From positions 1 through 64,000 of the forward strand of contig CAVTXH010000004.1 of the NCBI GenBank assembly GCA_963738625.1: 64,000 nucleotides of DNA, read 5' to 3'. The notes beneath the pieces are model-generated. The model did no database searches. It had not been told where the DNA came from and was given only the letters and a program-made list of their open reading frames with translations. The translations under genes and the position numbers were made by a program. Below are positions 10,513-18,707 of this stretch, piece after piece. The stretch comes from UBA7672 sp963738625 (GTDB lineage Bacteria; Pseudomonadota; Alphaproteobacteria; Caulobacterales; Hyphomonadaceae). Position 1 is the first letter of the stretch. Each line of letters starts with the position of its first letter.

Positions 10513-10741
10513 TTAAGACTTTGGCTTATTGTATTATATTCTCCAACAAGCGGTGTCCGATGCGTCTCGCTTGACTTGACTGCCGAATAAAAAATAGATC
10601 TGCCTCCAATATTGCAGTTGTCATCTCTATCTGCCGGCCCCGCGTCGGCCCGAATTTTCGCCTCAACTTCTATGACAAACTCCCTGAAGCCCTCCGATTG
10701 TGTCGCAGCGTAGTCCAAGAATGCGCGCTTAAGACTTCGGC
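10508..10741. repeat. Imperfect 18-bp direct repeat, copies 216 bp apart
   Basis: Copies at 10508-10525 and 10724-10741 share CTTAAGACTT and differ at two positions over 18 bases. On the minus strand each falls near the end of an open segment (one forms the last codons of the coiled-coil gene). The 216-bp interval carries coding-like sequence (FLDYAATQSEGFREFVIEVE) without its own start. This may be a trace of a small duplication or insertion. Confidence 0.4.
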
Positions 10742-11307
10742 GACATGCTCTGATCGAGCAGGTTCCCATACCTTGCCTCAATGGCATCGACTGCAGCTTG
10801 CTTCTTCTGCTTCTCAGCCGCCAACTGCGTGGCCTGACGTGCTTGCTCGTCGACCCTGCGAGCCTCATCGGTCAACTTGGCGATCCGAGCGTCCGCAAGA
10901 TCGATCAGGGTGCCGCATTTCGCGGGCAGGCGGTCGCGAAACCGCTGTACGACGACCTTGTCATTCTGGTTTTCTACCAACGACCATTCGTCGCGCGCTG
11001 ACTTGCAAAAGTCGCCCTGAGGGACTGCCGCTTGCGTCGCTCGTCCTTTTGCAGGCTGCGTCACCGCCGCAGGCCTTCCGGCCTCAAGCGCGGCGTCAAT
11101 TTCCTTCTGAAGATCGGGGCAGAGACCGGATGCGCTCACTCGCCCACGGAGCGCGTTGAGTTGGCTCGTGTCTGATTTGATCGCCGCATCAAACTGCGCG
11201 CGAAACGGTCGACAAGTTGGGCTATCGGCCCAAGCGTCGTTCCGCGCCAGGGTGATTTGGGCGAGCATCAGTCCGCAAACAAGTCCTGTAAGAGCTATCC
11301 AGCGCAC
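10729..11307 (-). CDS. Secreted coiled-coil protein of unknown function
   Basis: 192-residue product from GTG 11307, which has a strong GGAGG about nine bases upstream. It begins with an export signal (RWIALTGLVCGLMLAQITL, then ARNDAWA). The mature part has four well-spaced cysteines (PTCRPF, GLCPDL, DFCKSA, AKCGTL) and a C-terminal Ala/Gln/Lys-rich coiled coil (DEARRVDEQARQATQL). The start lies 13 bases inside the 3' end of the TIR gene, so the two are probably co-transcribed and coupled. Likely periplasmic; could be a partner or regulator of the TIR protein. No family recognised. Confidence 0.6.
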   Translation of the reverse strand: MRWIALTGLVCGLMLAQITLARNDAWADSPTCRPFRAQFDAAIKSDTSQLNALRGRVSASGLCPDLQKEIDAALEAGRPAAVTQPAKGRATQAAVPQGDFCKSARDEWSLVENQNDKVVVQRFRDRLPAKCGTLIDLADARIAKLTDEARRVDEQARQATQLAAEKQKKQAAVDAIEARYGNLLDQSMSPKS

Positions 11308-12311
11308 AGTATTCCCTCCCCTACCGCTCCAGCGGCGTCCGTTGAGCGCAGCCGCACGGCATCTCCGTCTCGACGATAGCCATAGATCGCGCCGCCCGCT
11401 CCCCTCGCTTCGATCCAACCGTCGTCTGAAACCCGAACCAGTTCCTGTGTTTCTCCACCAACAAGTAGGCTGCCGCGACCCAATGCGACGACCACGACCT
11501 CCTCTGCCGAGCAGCCCGACGGTCCGCCGGAAAAATTCCATCGCCCGACCAACTCCAGCGATGCAAGCTGAAGATCCTTCGGCTCACTTGATTCTGCCTT
11601 TTGGGTCATCGTCTGCATGCTCCCGGTTTGAACGGAAGCCGGCGAAGTGAGCGTTTTTTCATCGAGGAATGCCGGAAGAAATCGCCAGCCGCCTAAGACC
11701 CCCACTCCCCCGGCAATCAGCACCGACAGAAGCACGGATACAAATGGAAATCGGGACTTTGGCGCGGGAGGCCGAATGGTGGCAACCAACCCGGGATGCC
11801 CAACCTGATCCGCGAGCAACCTCGCCTTTGCTGCGAGCGGATCGAGCGGGTTAGCTTCAGCCCATTGTCGCAATGGCCGGCCCGCCATTCCAATCGCACG
11901 CGAATAGTCCGCCAGTGACTGGCGCTGCGCCAGCTGTCCAATCCGGCCCAGGAGTTTGAGCCATCCTTCATCTTCATCAGAGAATTCAGGATCGTGGACC
12001 GCGTCGAAATGGATGTCCCTGAACTCGATCGGCATGTCGCAAGGCTTCAGTTGGGCCGCCGCCAGAACCCCGCGCTCCCGCCCTATGTCAGCTTCGTTCC
12101 GAACCCAACGGCTGGCGACCGATCCGGGCGACCAGAGAACCAGGACGCATCTAGCCAGGCGCACTTCGCGTTCAATCTCTGCCGTAAAACTGTCGCCCGC
12201 AGTCAGACGGGCGTCGAACCAGACGTCCAGCTCAAGCGCCCTTAGCTTTGCAGCAATGCGCTCACATTCAGAGCGTTCCTCACGTTTGTAACTGATGAAT
12301 ACGTCAGCCAA
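11295..12311 (-). CDS. TIR-domain protein with a transmembrane helix and C-terminal extracytoplasmic domain
   Basis: The N-terminal TIR domain (residues about 1-130) opens DVFISYKREERSECERIAAK and carries VWFDARLTAGDSF and VLVLWSPGSVASRWVRNE; the glutamate in SRWVRNE aligns with the catalytic Glu of NAD-consuming TIR domains. A linker and one strong transmembrane helix near residue 215 (FPFVSVLLSVLIAGGVGV) follow, then a domain of about 110 residues (LVGRWNFSGGPSGCSAEEV). TTG 12311 gives the usual TIR start and has AGGGGG upstream; GTG 12353 is the in-frame alternative. A cytoplasmic NADase linked to a sensor across the membrane is a reasonable inference. Confidence 0.75.
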   Translation of the reverse strand: MADVFISYKREERSECERIAAKLRALELDVWFDARLTAGDSFTAEIEREVRLARCVLVLWSPGSVASRWVRNEADIGRERGVLAAAQLKPCDMPIEFRDIHFDAVHDPEFSDEDEGWLKLLGRIGQLAQRQSLADYSRAIGMAGRPLRQWAEANPLDPLAAKARLLADQVGHPGLVATIRPPAPKSRFPFVSVLLSVLIAGGVGVLGGWRFLPAFLDEKTLTSPASVQTGSMQTMTQKAESSEPKDLQLASLELVGRWNFSGGPSGCSAEEVVVVALGRGSLLVGGETQELVRVSDDGWIEARGAGGAIYGYRRDGDAVRLRSTDAAGAVGEGILCAG

Positions 12312-12537
12312 CCACCACCCCCTCGTTCGCTCGGCCCTACCTTGGGCCGACACGTGGCTCTGCCAGCTTCCAGCCTAGCGGTTCCGGCCAAAATTGGAAG
12401 CGATAGGCTTCGGCGCGGGAAAGCCAATTTGCTCGGTCGTTGGGATGGATCAAGTTGAATTCGGCCCATCGACTCGCACCCGGCATGACATTTCCCACCG
12501 ATCATTGGCGGAGTGAAGCGCGGACGGAATACCTAGG

Positions 12538-13605
12538 CTACATCGGCGGCAATCCTATCCCGCGCAACAGGCCGCGGATGTGCTTCCAGCCGATGGTCAT
12601 GTCGAGGCCCAGACCCCGCCCAAGACCAAGCCCCTGCCCGAGAGCGAGGCCGTGCGTCTTGCCGTAGCTGCGGACCTGGCCCTGCAAGAGCTTGCCGCCG
12701 AACTGTTCGAGCGCCGGTTGCCATGGCACGATCTGCAGGGACCGCTCCCGCCACAGGACAGCGACGCGTCCCTGCGCCAGATCCACCCGTCGCGCATTGA
12801 CGCCTTCGACCGTTGATCCGACATAGGTCTGCACCGGCAGGCGGTAGATCTCCTTCATGTCATCGATGAGTTGGGTCCGCTCGTGCTGCGCCAACTGGTG
12901 GAGCGCCTGGTGCGACAGGATCTGGTCGCCCACGCCCATCAGCCCCTGCTCGATAAGGAACAGGCGTCGCTGCTGAAGCGCGGCCTCGAACTCGCGAGCA
13001 AAGCGCCCTCGTCCAGCCGGCATATTTTCTTCGCGCGCCGGAACCGGATCAAGCTGGGTCGGGGCGAACGCATGTACCTGTTCCTCCAACGACCAGTAGC
13101 TGGCGATACGCGCCTGCACGGGCGAGCGCGACAGACGCTCGGCCTCGAACGCGCGTGCGATGTCGCGGTGATCGGGCGCAAAGAGAAAGTCGCCATTGGA
13201 TCGGCGCGCAACCAGGCCCCGCTGGCGCATGGCCTCAAGGCGACGGGCATTGGCCTCGGCGTGCAGCCCGGAGCTTCCCGATTCCACCTCGGCGTGCCGC
13301 TGAAGCGAATAGTAGTCGCCGGTGCGCTTGGCGATGCGGGCGACAGCCTCATCCGATGGCCGGTGCTGAACCGGACGCGCCGCCAGCTCGACGATGGCGC
13401 CCGGAAGCGCGGTCGCGACCAAAACCACATCGTCAGGCGACTCGAAGCGGGCATACTGAAGCCGCCCGTGCTCATCCTCGATGACCGCCGTGTGATTCAG
13501 GTCCCATTCATCGGCTAGCCCGACATGGACCAGCCGCCCCAGCACCGGCTCTTTTCCATCGGCCGCAAACGCTATGGCCGCCCTAAGTTCTGCTGCATTG
13601 GTTCC
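12538..13605 (-). pseudogene. Relaxase, C-terminal DUF3363-like part only (5'-truncated)
   Basis: Corresponds to the C-terminal half of VirD2-like relaxases of alphaproteobacterial conjugative elements: GRLVHVGLADEWDLNHTAV, DYYSLQRHAEVESGSSGL, ARRLEAMRQRGLVARR, QILSHQALHQLAQHERTQL. The coding frame can be followed upstream only to a stop at about 13612. The N-terminal nicking domain, with its catalytic tyrosine and three-histidine motif, is absent, and the next 200 bases show nothing before trbI. Family members are roughly twice this length. Without another relaxase the element could not start its own transfer. GTG 13545 could serve as a start for the remnant. Confidence 0.75.
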
Positions 13606-13820
13606 AGCTCACTTGCCGACATTGACGTTGGCCTCTCCTGGTCAAGCCTATACAGTCAAAGTTAGTCCCCAACTCAGGTACAACGCGTCTGACGTGCAGC
13701 ACGTCGGTTCGCTTGCGATGCCTTTCTGCGCCGCCTTGGCTTAGCTCTCGAGCTAAGAGCTGTAGACAAGATTGCCGGCAGCTCATCGTGGTCGTGACCC
13801 CATGTTGAGCTTGCCACCGC

Positions 13821-15054
13821 TCACAAAATCGAGATCCGGCGAGTCACAATGACGGAAATCCGCGTCCCCGCCTCGACCTTGATGGTCGGCGGGATCGCCA
13901 GGCTTCGATCAACGACCCGGTTGGTGACGATGGCCGCGCCCCGCTGGACGCCGTCGCGGAGGGCGTCCTGGACGGGGTCGTAGTTCGAGGCGACGCCGAC
14001 GCCTCCGAAGGTGATCCCGGGCTGGTCCTCGGTTGCGGCGACACCGATATTGATCAGCGTGCCGAGAGCGGCTGCGCCGAACACCTCGCCCCAGTGGTTG
14101 TCGACATCGCCTTTTACCCCGGCGGCGCCTGAAGGATCGACGGCGGCTTCATCGAGCGGGATCTCGTCGCCATTGGGCATGATGAGGCGCGACCACATGA
14201 TGGCGACGCGGCTCTGGCCGTACTTGGCCGAGGATTTGTAGTCGCCGATCAGCTTGGCGCCCTGCGGAATGAGCAGGGTGCGGCCGGTGGCGCTGTCATA
14301 GATCGGCCTGCGTCACCTGGGCGATCACCGGGCCGGGGGCTTCGGAGTTGATGGCTGTTATCAGGCTGGCGGGGATGACGGCGCCGGGATGGAGCGTGTT
14401 CTTCGGGGTGGTGGATCGGGTAGCGGTCTGCGGATCGTCTTGTGGTGCGCGCAGCGCCGTGAGCGGGCTTTGAGGTGCGGGTGTTGCGGCGCCTGCTGTT
14501 GGTGTTGCGGGCTGGGCCTGTCGCAATTCGAAGAAGACCGAAGAGCGATCGGCGAGCTGAGCCTCCTGTTCGGCGGGATCGGGCTGGCCCGGCGCGTCGG
14601 CATATCCGCTGGGAGAGCCGGACCAGGACGGGTCTGGTTGGTTGTATTGCGCCTGGTCCGGTGCGAACGCCGCGATGTCGCCAGCCATGGGCGGTCCGAG
14701 GAGCGGCGGGCTGGCTGGTTGGGTCGCGGCCTGCGCGATCGCGGCTTCCTCATAGGTGGCGGGCAGGTTGCGGATCGCGCTCTTGGCCATCTCGGGGCGG
14801 GCAGGGTCCGACATCATCGGTCGCGTTTCGGCCGGTTTTTTCGAGCCATCGTTCGTGAACCCGCCGGACGCGAGGACGAGGACCAGCGCGAGACCGCCGC
14901 CGCCAGCAACGAGTATCGCAGGTTTGTTGAGCCCCTTGGCCCCCGGGCCTTTGACGCGGATGGCGACAAGCGGCGGGGGCGGCTGGCCGCCTCCCTGCGG
15001 GGGATCCGCCGGACCGTCATGCGGTGGCGGAGTGGGCGGGAGACCGTCAGCCAT
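13821..15054 (-). pseudogene. trbI: TrbI/VirB10-like conjugation protein (one frameshift)
   Basis: Core-complex protein spanning inner and outer membranes in the type IV mating channel. The N-terminus is proline-rich, followed by a membrane helix (ILVAGGGGLALVLVLA) and a long Pro/Ala/Gln-rich periplasmic linker. The conserved TrbI domain begins LHPGAVIPASLITAINSE. One extra base near 14303 stops the frame; the next frame continues with IYDSATGRTLLIPQGAKL, then MWSRLIMPNGDEIPLDE and VVDRSLAIPPTIKVEAG. The start overlaps the trbG stop by eight bases. It is the last gene of the trb operon here. Confidence 0.88.
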
Positions 15055-15892
15055 TGCGGGCTCCTGTCGTGTTCGCAGCGCGGGTCGCGGAGATCGGCGT
15101 CTGGCGCTCGATGGTCACAGTCTTGGCGCCCCAGCCGGATCCGAGACGAAGTTCGGCTTTGGTGAAGAGACGGTCCACGACGTAGTAATTGCCCTGGACC
15201 CGATAGTTCACGAGTTCCGCGCCCTGGTCGCCGATGACGAATAGCGGCGGGGCTTCCATCGTGTGGATGCGCTCCGGCATTTCGATGAAGACCTGCTGGC
15301 CGTCGTCGAAGGCGGCGAGCGGACGCCAGTCGGGTTTCGCGCCGCTGATCCGGTAGCGGAGGTTGAGCGCTTCGGGCGTGAAGGGCGGCGGCGAGGGCGC
15401 CAGCGCCTGGGGCGGCAGCTGGTTCTGCAGGATAAGTTCGGCGGGATAGCGCCATGAGACAGCCGCCATGGCGGGGCCTGCGACGCTCTTGAGTTCCACA
15501 TGATAGACGCGGCGGTCAGTCATGATGACGAGGTTGGTCGCAAGGCTTGGTGCGTTCGGCTTGACCAGAACATGGGCCTGCGTCGCTGGCCCCGTGCCTG
15601 AGCGGGCGTCGCCGACAATCCAGCGGGTCGTGTCGCCGGCCGAGACCGAGAGTAGCGTCTCGCCCTGTTCAAGCGCGATGTCGGTGATGCGCTGGGGCGA
15701 GGCCTGGATCGCATAGAGCGCGCCGCGCTCATAAGCGAACTCGTGCAGGGCGCCGACGAGCGAAGCGTCGCTCGGTTTTTGCAACGCGGCGCGGTTGGTG
15801 GCGGCAAGATCGTTCCGGCTTTGCTGCGCGGTTGCGGGCATTGCGAGGATGATCGCAGCGAGGCTCGCGGCGAAAAGGTGTGTGCGTGTCAT
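15047..15892 (-). CDS. trbG: TrbG/VirB9-like conjugation protein
   Basis: Outer-membrane-associated core-complex protein of the mating channel. Signal peptide LFAASLAAIILAMPATAQ, followed by the VirB9 fold: FAYERGALYAIQASPQRIT, then NLVIMTDRRVYHVEL and a C-terminal domain with PPLFVIGDQGAELVNYR and NYYVVDRLFTKAELRLG, the segment that contacts VirB7/VirB10 partners in related systems. 281 residues, as usual for the family, unbroken. ATGA overlap with trbF upstream and eight-base overlap with trbI downstream indicate one operon. Confidence 0.93.
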   Translation of the reverse strand: MTRTHLFAASLAAIILAMPATAQQSRNDLAATNRAALQKPSDASLVGALHEFAYERGALYAIQASPQRITDIALEQGETLLSVSAGDTTRWIVGDARSGTGPATQAHVLVKPNAPSLATNLVIMTDRRVYHVELKSVAGPAMAAVSWRYPAELILQNQLPPQALAPSPPPFTPEALNLRYRISGAKPDWRPLAAFDDGQQVFIEMPERIHTMEAPPLFVIGDQGAELVNYRVQGNYYVVDRLFTKAELRLGSGWGAKTVTIERQTPISATRAANTTGARNG

Positions 15893-16572
15893 TGCTGGAG
15901 ATCCCTGGACCAGGTGAAGGCGTGAACGTAAAGGCCAAGCGGGTTCTTGGAGAGCCGCTCGGGCGTTGAGGGCGGGTCGATCACGATGGTCGCAACGCCG
16001 GTAAAGCGTTCGACATGGGTGAGCGTGCCCGACATGTAGGTGGACTCGCGCCAGCGCAGGTTGAAGCTCGTCGGGCTGGCGCGGACGACGGACAGCACCT
16101 CGACGGCGATATTGGTCTTGCCGACCTTGGCGAACGGATCGTCATCGGCCGCCATGGCGTTGAGGACCTGCGCGCCGCCCTGCGTCGCCCAGTCATAGGC
16201 GCGCAGCCAGTTCTGCCGGACCACAATGGGATCGGAAGGCAGGCCGCGCACCATCTCGACAAACCGGGCGAGGTGCCAGGATATCTGGGCGTCGCTCGGC
16301 TCGTAGGCCGACGTGGCGGGGCCTACGAGCCGCGCTTCACCCGTGTCGCTGGCTTCGATCACGAACGGAACGGCGGCAGGCCGCAGGGCAAGGAAAGCGA
16401 CGGCCGCTGCCAGGAAACCGGCGACGCTGATCAGGCCGAAGGTCGCCGTGCGCCAGGTGCGGGCGTGATCCATGGCGGCGCCCATGCGGCGGTCCCATAG
16501 CTGCTGGGCCTCCCGGTAAGGAGTGTCTGGCTCGGTGGTCTTCTGGAAGCGCGAGGATCGTCGCGCGGGCAA
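15889..16572 (-). CDS. trbF: TrbF/VirB8-like conjugation protein
   Basis: Bitopic inner-membrane assembly factor of the mating channel. Layout is typical: short cytoplasmic N-terminus with PYREAQQLWDRRMGAAM, one membrane helix (TFGLISVAGFLAAAVAFLAL) and a periplasmic NTF2-like domain (WHLARFVEMVRGLPSD, WLRAYDWATQGGAQVLNAM). The in-frame start is TTG 16572. An ATG at 16576 in another frame reads MFAR, the usual TrbF beginning, so an indel within the first codons is likely. About 228 residues, normal length. Confidence 0.9.
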   Translation of the reverse strand: MPARRSSRFQKTTEPDTPYREAQQLWDRRMGAAMDHARTWRTATFGLISVAGFLAAAVAFLALRPAAVPFVIEASDTGEARLVGPATSAYEPSDAQISWHLARFVEMVRGLPSDPIVVRQNWLRAYDWATQGGAQVLNAMAADDDPFAKVGKTNIAVEVLSVVRASPTSFNLRWRESTYMSGTLTHVERFTGVATIVIDPPSTPERLSKNPLGLYVHAFTWSRDLQQ

Positions 16573-16581
16573 ACATGGGGT

Positions 16582-17909
16582 TTACTCCCTGCTCTTGAGG
16601 TTGGGGCCTTCGGATGCGCCGCCGCCATCGCCGGCGCCGATGGTATGCGCCGCCATCAGGACGCCTTCGCGCATCTGCTGGGCGCGGCGGAAACGTTTCG
16701 CCCAGGCGGGCTGACCGGATGTGGAAGATGCCGCGGCGCCTGCCGGGCTTGGCGCCAGGGTGGCGGCGCCAGATGCGCCGGTGACCGCGCGGGCGCCGGA
16801 GGTGCTGCGGGCCTGGAAGTGGCTGGCGACCTTGGCCGCAGCCTGGCGCGCGCCGCCTACGGCGGCGGCGCCAAGGCCGACCGCCGCATTGAGCGGCGCT
16901 GCTGCGGGACCGGTAAGGCCTGTGCGAAGCGAGCCGAGAGCGGTCGCCGATCGGAGGCCGCCCGTCGCGGACGCCGCGCCGTTTGCGGCCCCGGCAGCGG
17001 CGCCGCCAGCGGTGCGGACAGCCGCCGTCCCCGCCATGGTGGCGGCGGCGCCAGCGGCGGAGACGCCGAGGGCGGTTCCAACTGCGGCGCCAGCAGAGAG
17101 CTGCGGCGCGCCGGAGACGAGGCCAGCGGCGATCCGCGGACAGAAGATGGCAAGGCCCATCAGGGTCATTGACCCCAGCACGACGGCGAATGCCTGCTCG
17201 ATTGTCATATCGTTGGGGTCGAGCGCCGTCCGCAGGGTCGAGAACATCGTCGAGCCGATGCCGATGACGACGGCAATCACCAGCACCTTGATGCCCGAGG
17301 CGATGACGTTGCCGAGGACGCGCTCGGCCAGGAACGTCGTCTGCTTCCAGAAGGCGAACGGCACCAGCACAAATCCGGCCAGCGTCGTCAGCTTGAACTC
17401 GACGATCGAGGACGAAGAGCTGGATCGAGAGGACGAAGAACGCGCCGATCACGATGATGCCGCCGATCGACAGCAGGATGATCTCCGGCATGTTGGCGAA
17501 GAACTCGATCGGGCCCGGCGCGAGTCGCGCCGATATGATCGAAGATCGGCTGCGACGCTGCGAGGCCCTCGGCCGCGATAAGACCCGGCTTCAGGAGGTC
17601 GGCCGGACCGAAGGATGCGGCGGACGCGTTGAGGCCCAGCGTAGCGAAGCTGTTGAGAATGATCGTCGACAGCATTGCGAAGTTGCCGAAGATATAGGCG
17701 AACGCGCCGACATAGAGCGTCTTCTTGACGAGGCTCTGGATGATGTCGGTGTTGGAGCCCCACGCCCAGAACAGCGCGGCGAGGGTGACGTCGATGGTGA
17801 TGAGGATGACCGCGAGCGAGGTCACGTCGCCCGATATCAGGCCAAAGCCTGAATCGATGTAGCGGATGAAGACATCCAGAAAGCCGTCGATCGCAGAAAA
17901 GTCGTTCAC
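16582..17909 (-). pseudogene. trbL: TrbL/VirB6-like polytopic conjugation protein (two frameshifts)
   Basis: Polytopic inner-membrane protein of the mating channel. The first segment (ATG 17909, MNDFSAIDGFLDVFIRYID) contains VTSLAVILITIDVTLAALF. Frame changes near 17530 (beside a GGGCCC run) and 17400 bracket the helix IILLSIGGIIVIGAFFVL; the third segment resumes KLTTLAGFVLVPFAFWKQ and continues through VIAVVIGIGSTMF to a long Ala/Gly-rich tail characteristic of TrbL, ending at 16582. It is preceded by trbJ with only 45 bases between, so trbK, often found at this point, is missing. Confidence 0.87.
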
Positions 17910-17954
17910 GTCCGTCCCCTAACCTTACCCTGAACTGGAATGCGCCCGTGCTGG

Positions 17955-18692
17955 CTACTGCCAGGGCTTCTGGCCTGGATGAGCCGTCTGCGCTGTCCCG
18001 AAGAAGTGTGCGTGCTGGGCGCGTGCGGCGGCTTGCACCTCCATCTGGCGTGCCTGCTCAACTGCTTCCGCCCGGCTTTGCGCAACCAGCAGCGACTGGA
18101 GGCGCATGCTCTGCTCAGCCTGGAAGGCCAGGATCTCGTTCGTCGCCTGGGTCGCCGACAGCGCGCCGGTCGCATTGGCGCTGGCGGTTGAAAGGCGTTG
18201 AAGCGTGCCCTGGTCTGACCGGAGCTGTTCCGTGATCTTGGCCTGCACCAGAAGCGAGGTGCGGAGCGCCGCCCGGGAGGCGTCGATCTGTTGCACAGCC
18301 GACCGGGCGCGTGCGGCGACATCCGTGCCGGCATACTGGCCGCTATAAAGGCCCTGGAGCGCGTCGCGGGTTTCCTGAACCTGCAGGGCGATCCCGCCTG
18401 CCGCGTCGATCAGCTGGTCGAGTTCCTGGAGCTGCCGCACAAAGTCTGGAGCGAACCGTTCCCCGAGTTGGGTAAGGTTCCTTGCGTCGTTCTCCAGGCT
18501 CCTCACCTGGTTGGTGATCTGGGTGACCTGGTTGTTGATCTGCTCCAGCGCCCGCGCCGCATTGAGCGCCGTCTGGATGAGGTTCAGCGGATCGATGACC
18601 GCGAGCTGTGCGTGTGAGGGCGCAGCCGCGGGGCCGACAAGCGTCGCGGCAAGAATGATCCGCAGCACGGAGGAAAGTGAAAATCTACGCAT
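17955..18692 (-). CDS. trbJ: TrbJ/VirB5-like conjugation protein
   Basis: Periplasmic or pilus-associated protein of the mating apparatus. Signal peptide (SVLRIILAATLVGPAAAPSH), then AVIDPLNLIQTALNAARAL and long amphipathic helices (QINNQVTQITNQVRSLENDA, TSLLVQAKITEQLRSDQ), as in TrbJ. 245 residues, unbroken. It lies between trbE and trbL as in other alphaproteobacterial trb operons. Confidence 0.9.
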   Translation of the reverse strand: MRRFSLSSVLRIILAATLVGPAAAPSHAQLAVIDPLNLIQTALNAARALEQINNQVTQITNQVRSLENDARNLTQLGERFAPDFVRQLQELDQLIDAAGGIALQVQETRDALQGLYSGQYAGTDVAARARSAVQQIDASRAALRTSLLVQAKITEQLRSDQGTLQRLSTASANATGALSATQATNEILAFQAEQSMRLQSLLVAQSRAEAVEQARQMEVQAAARAQHAHFFGTAQTAHPGQKPWQ

Positions 18693-18707
18693 GGGTGGTC
18701 TCCTGGG

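Noticed and set aside
14389..15165. Plus-strand protein of 258 residues
   Set aside because: Antisense to the Pro/Ala-rich linker of TrbI; no recognisable domain.
16721..17581. Plus-strand protein of 286 residues
   Set aside because: Shadow of the Ala/Gly-rich tail of TrbL; composition is Ala/Pro/Arg only and no ribosome site exists.
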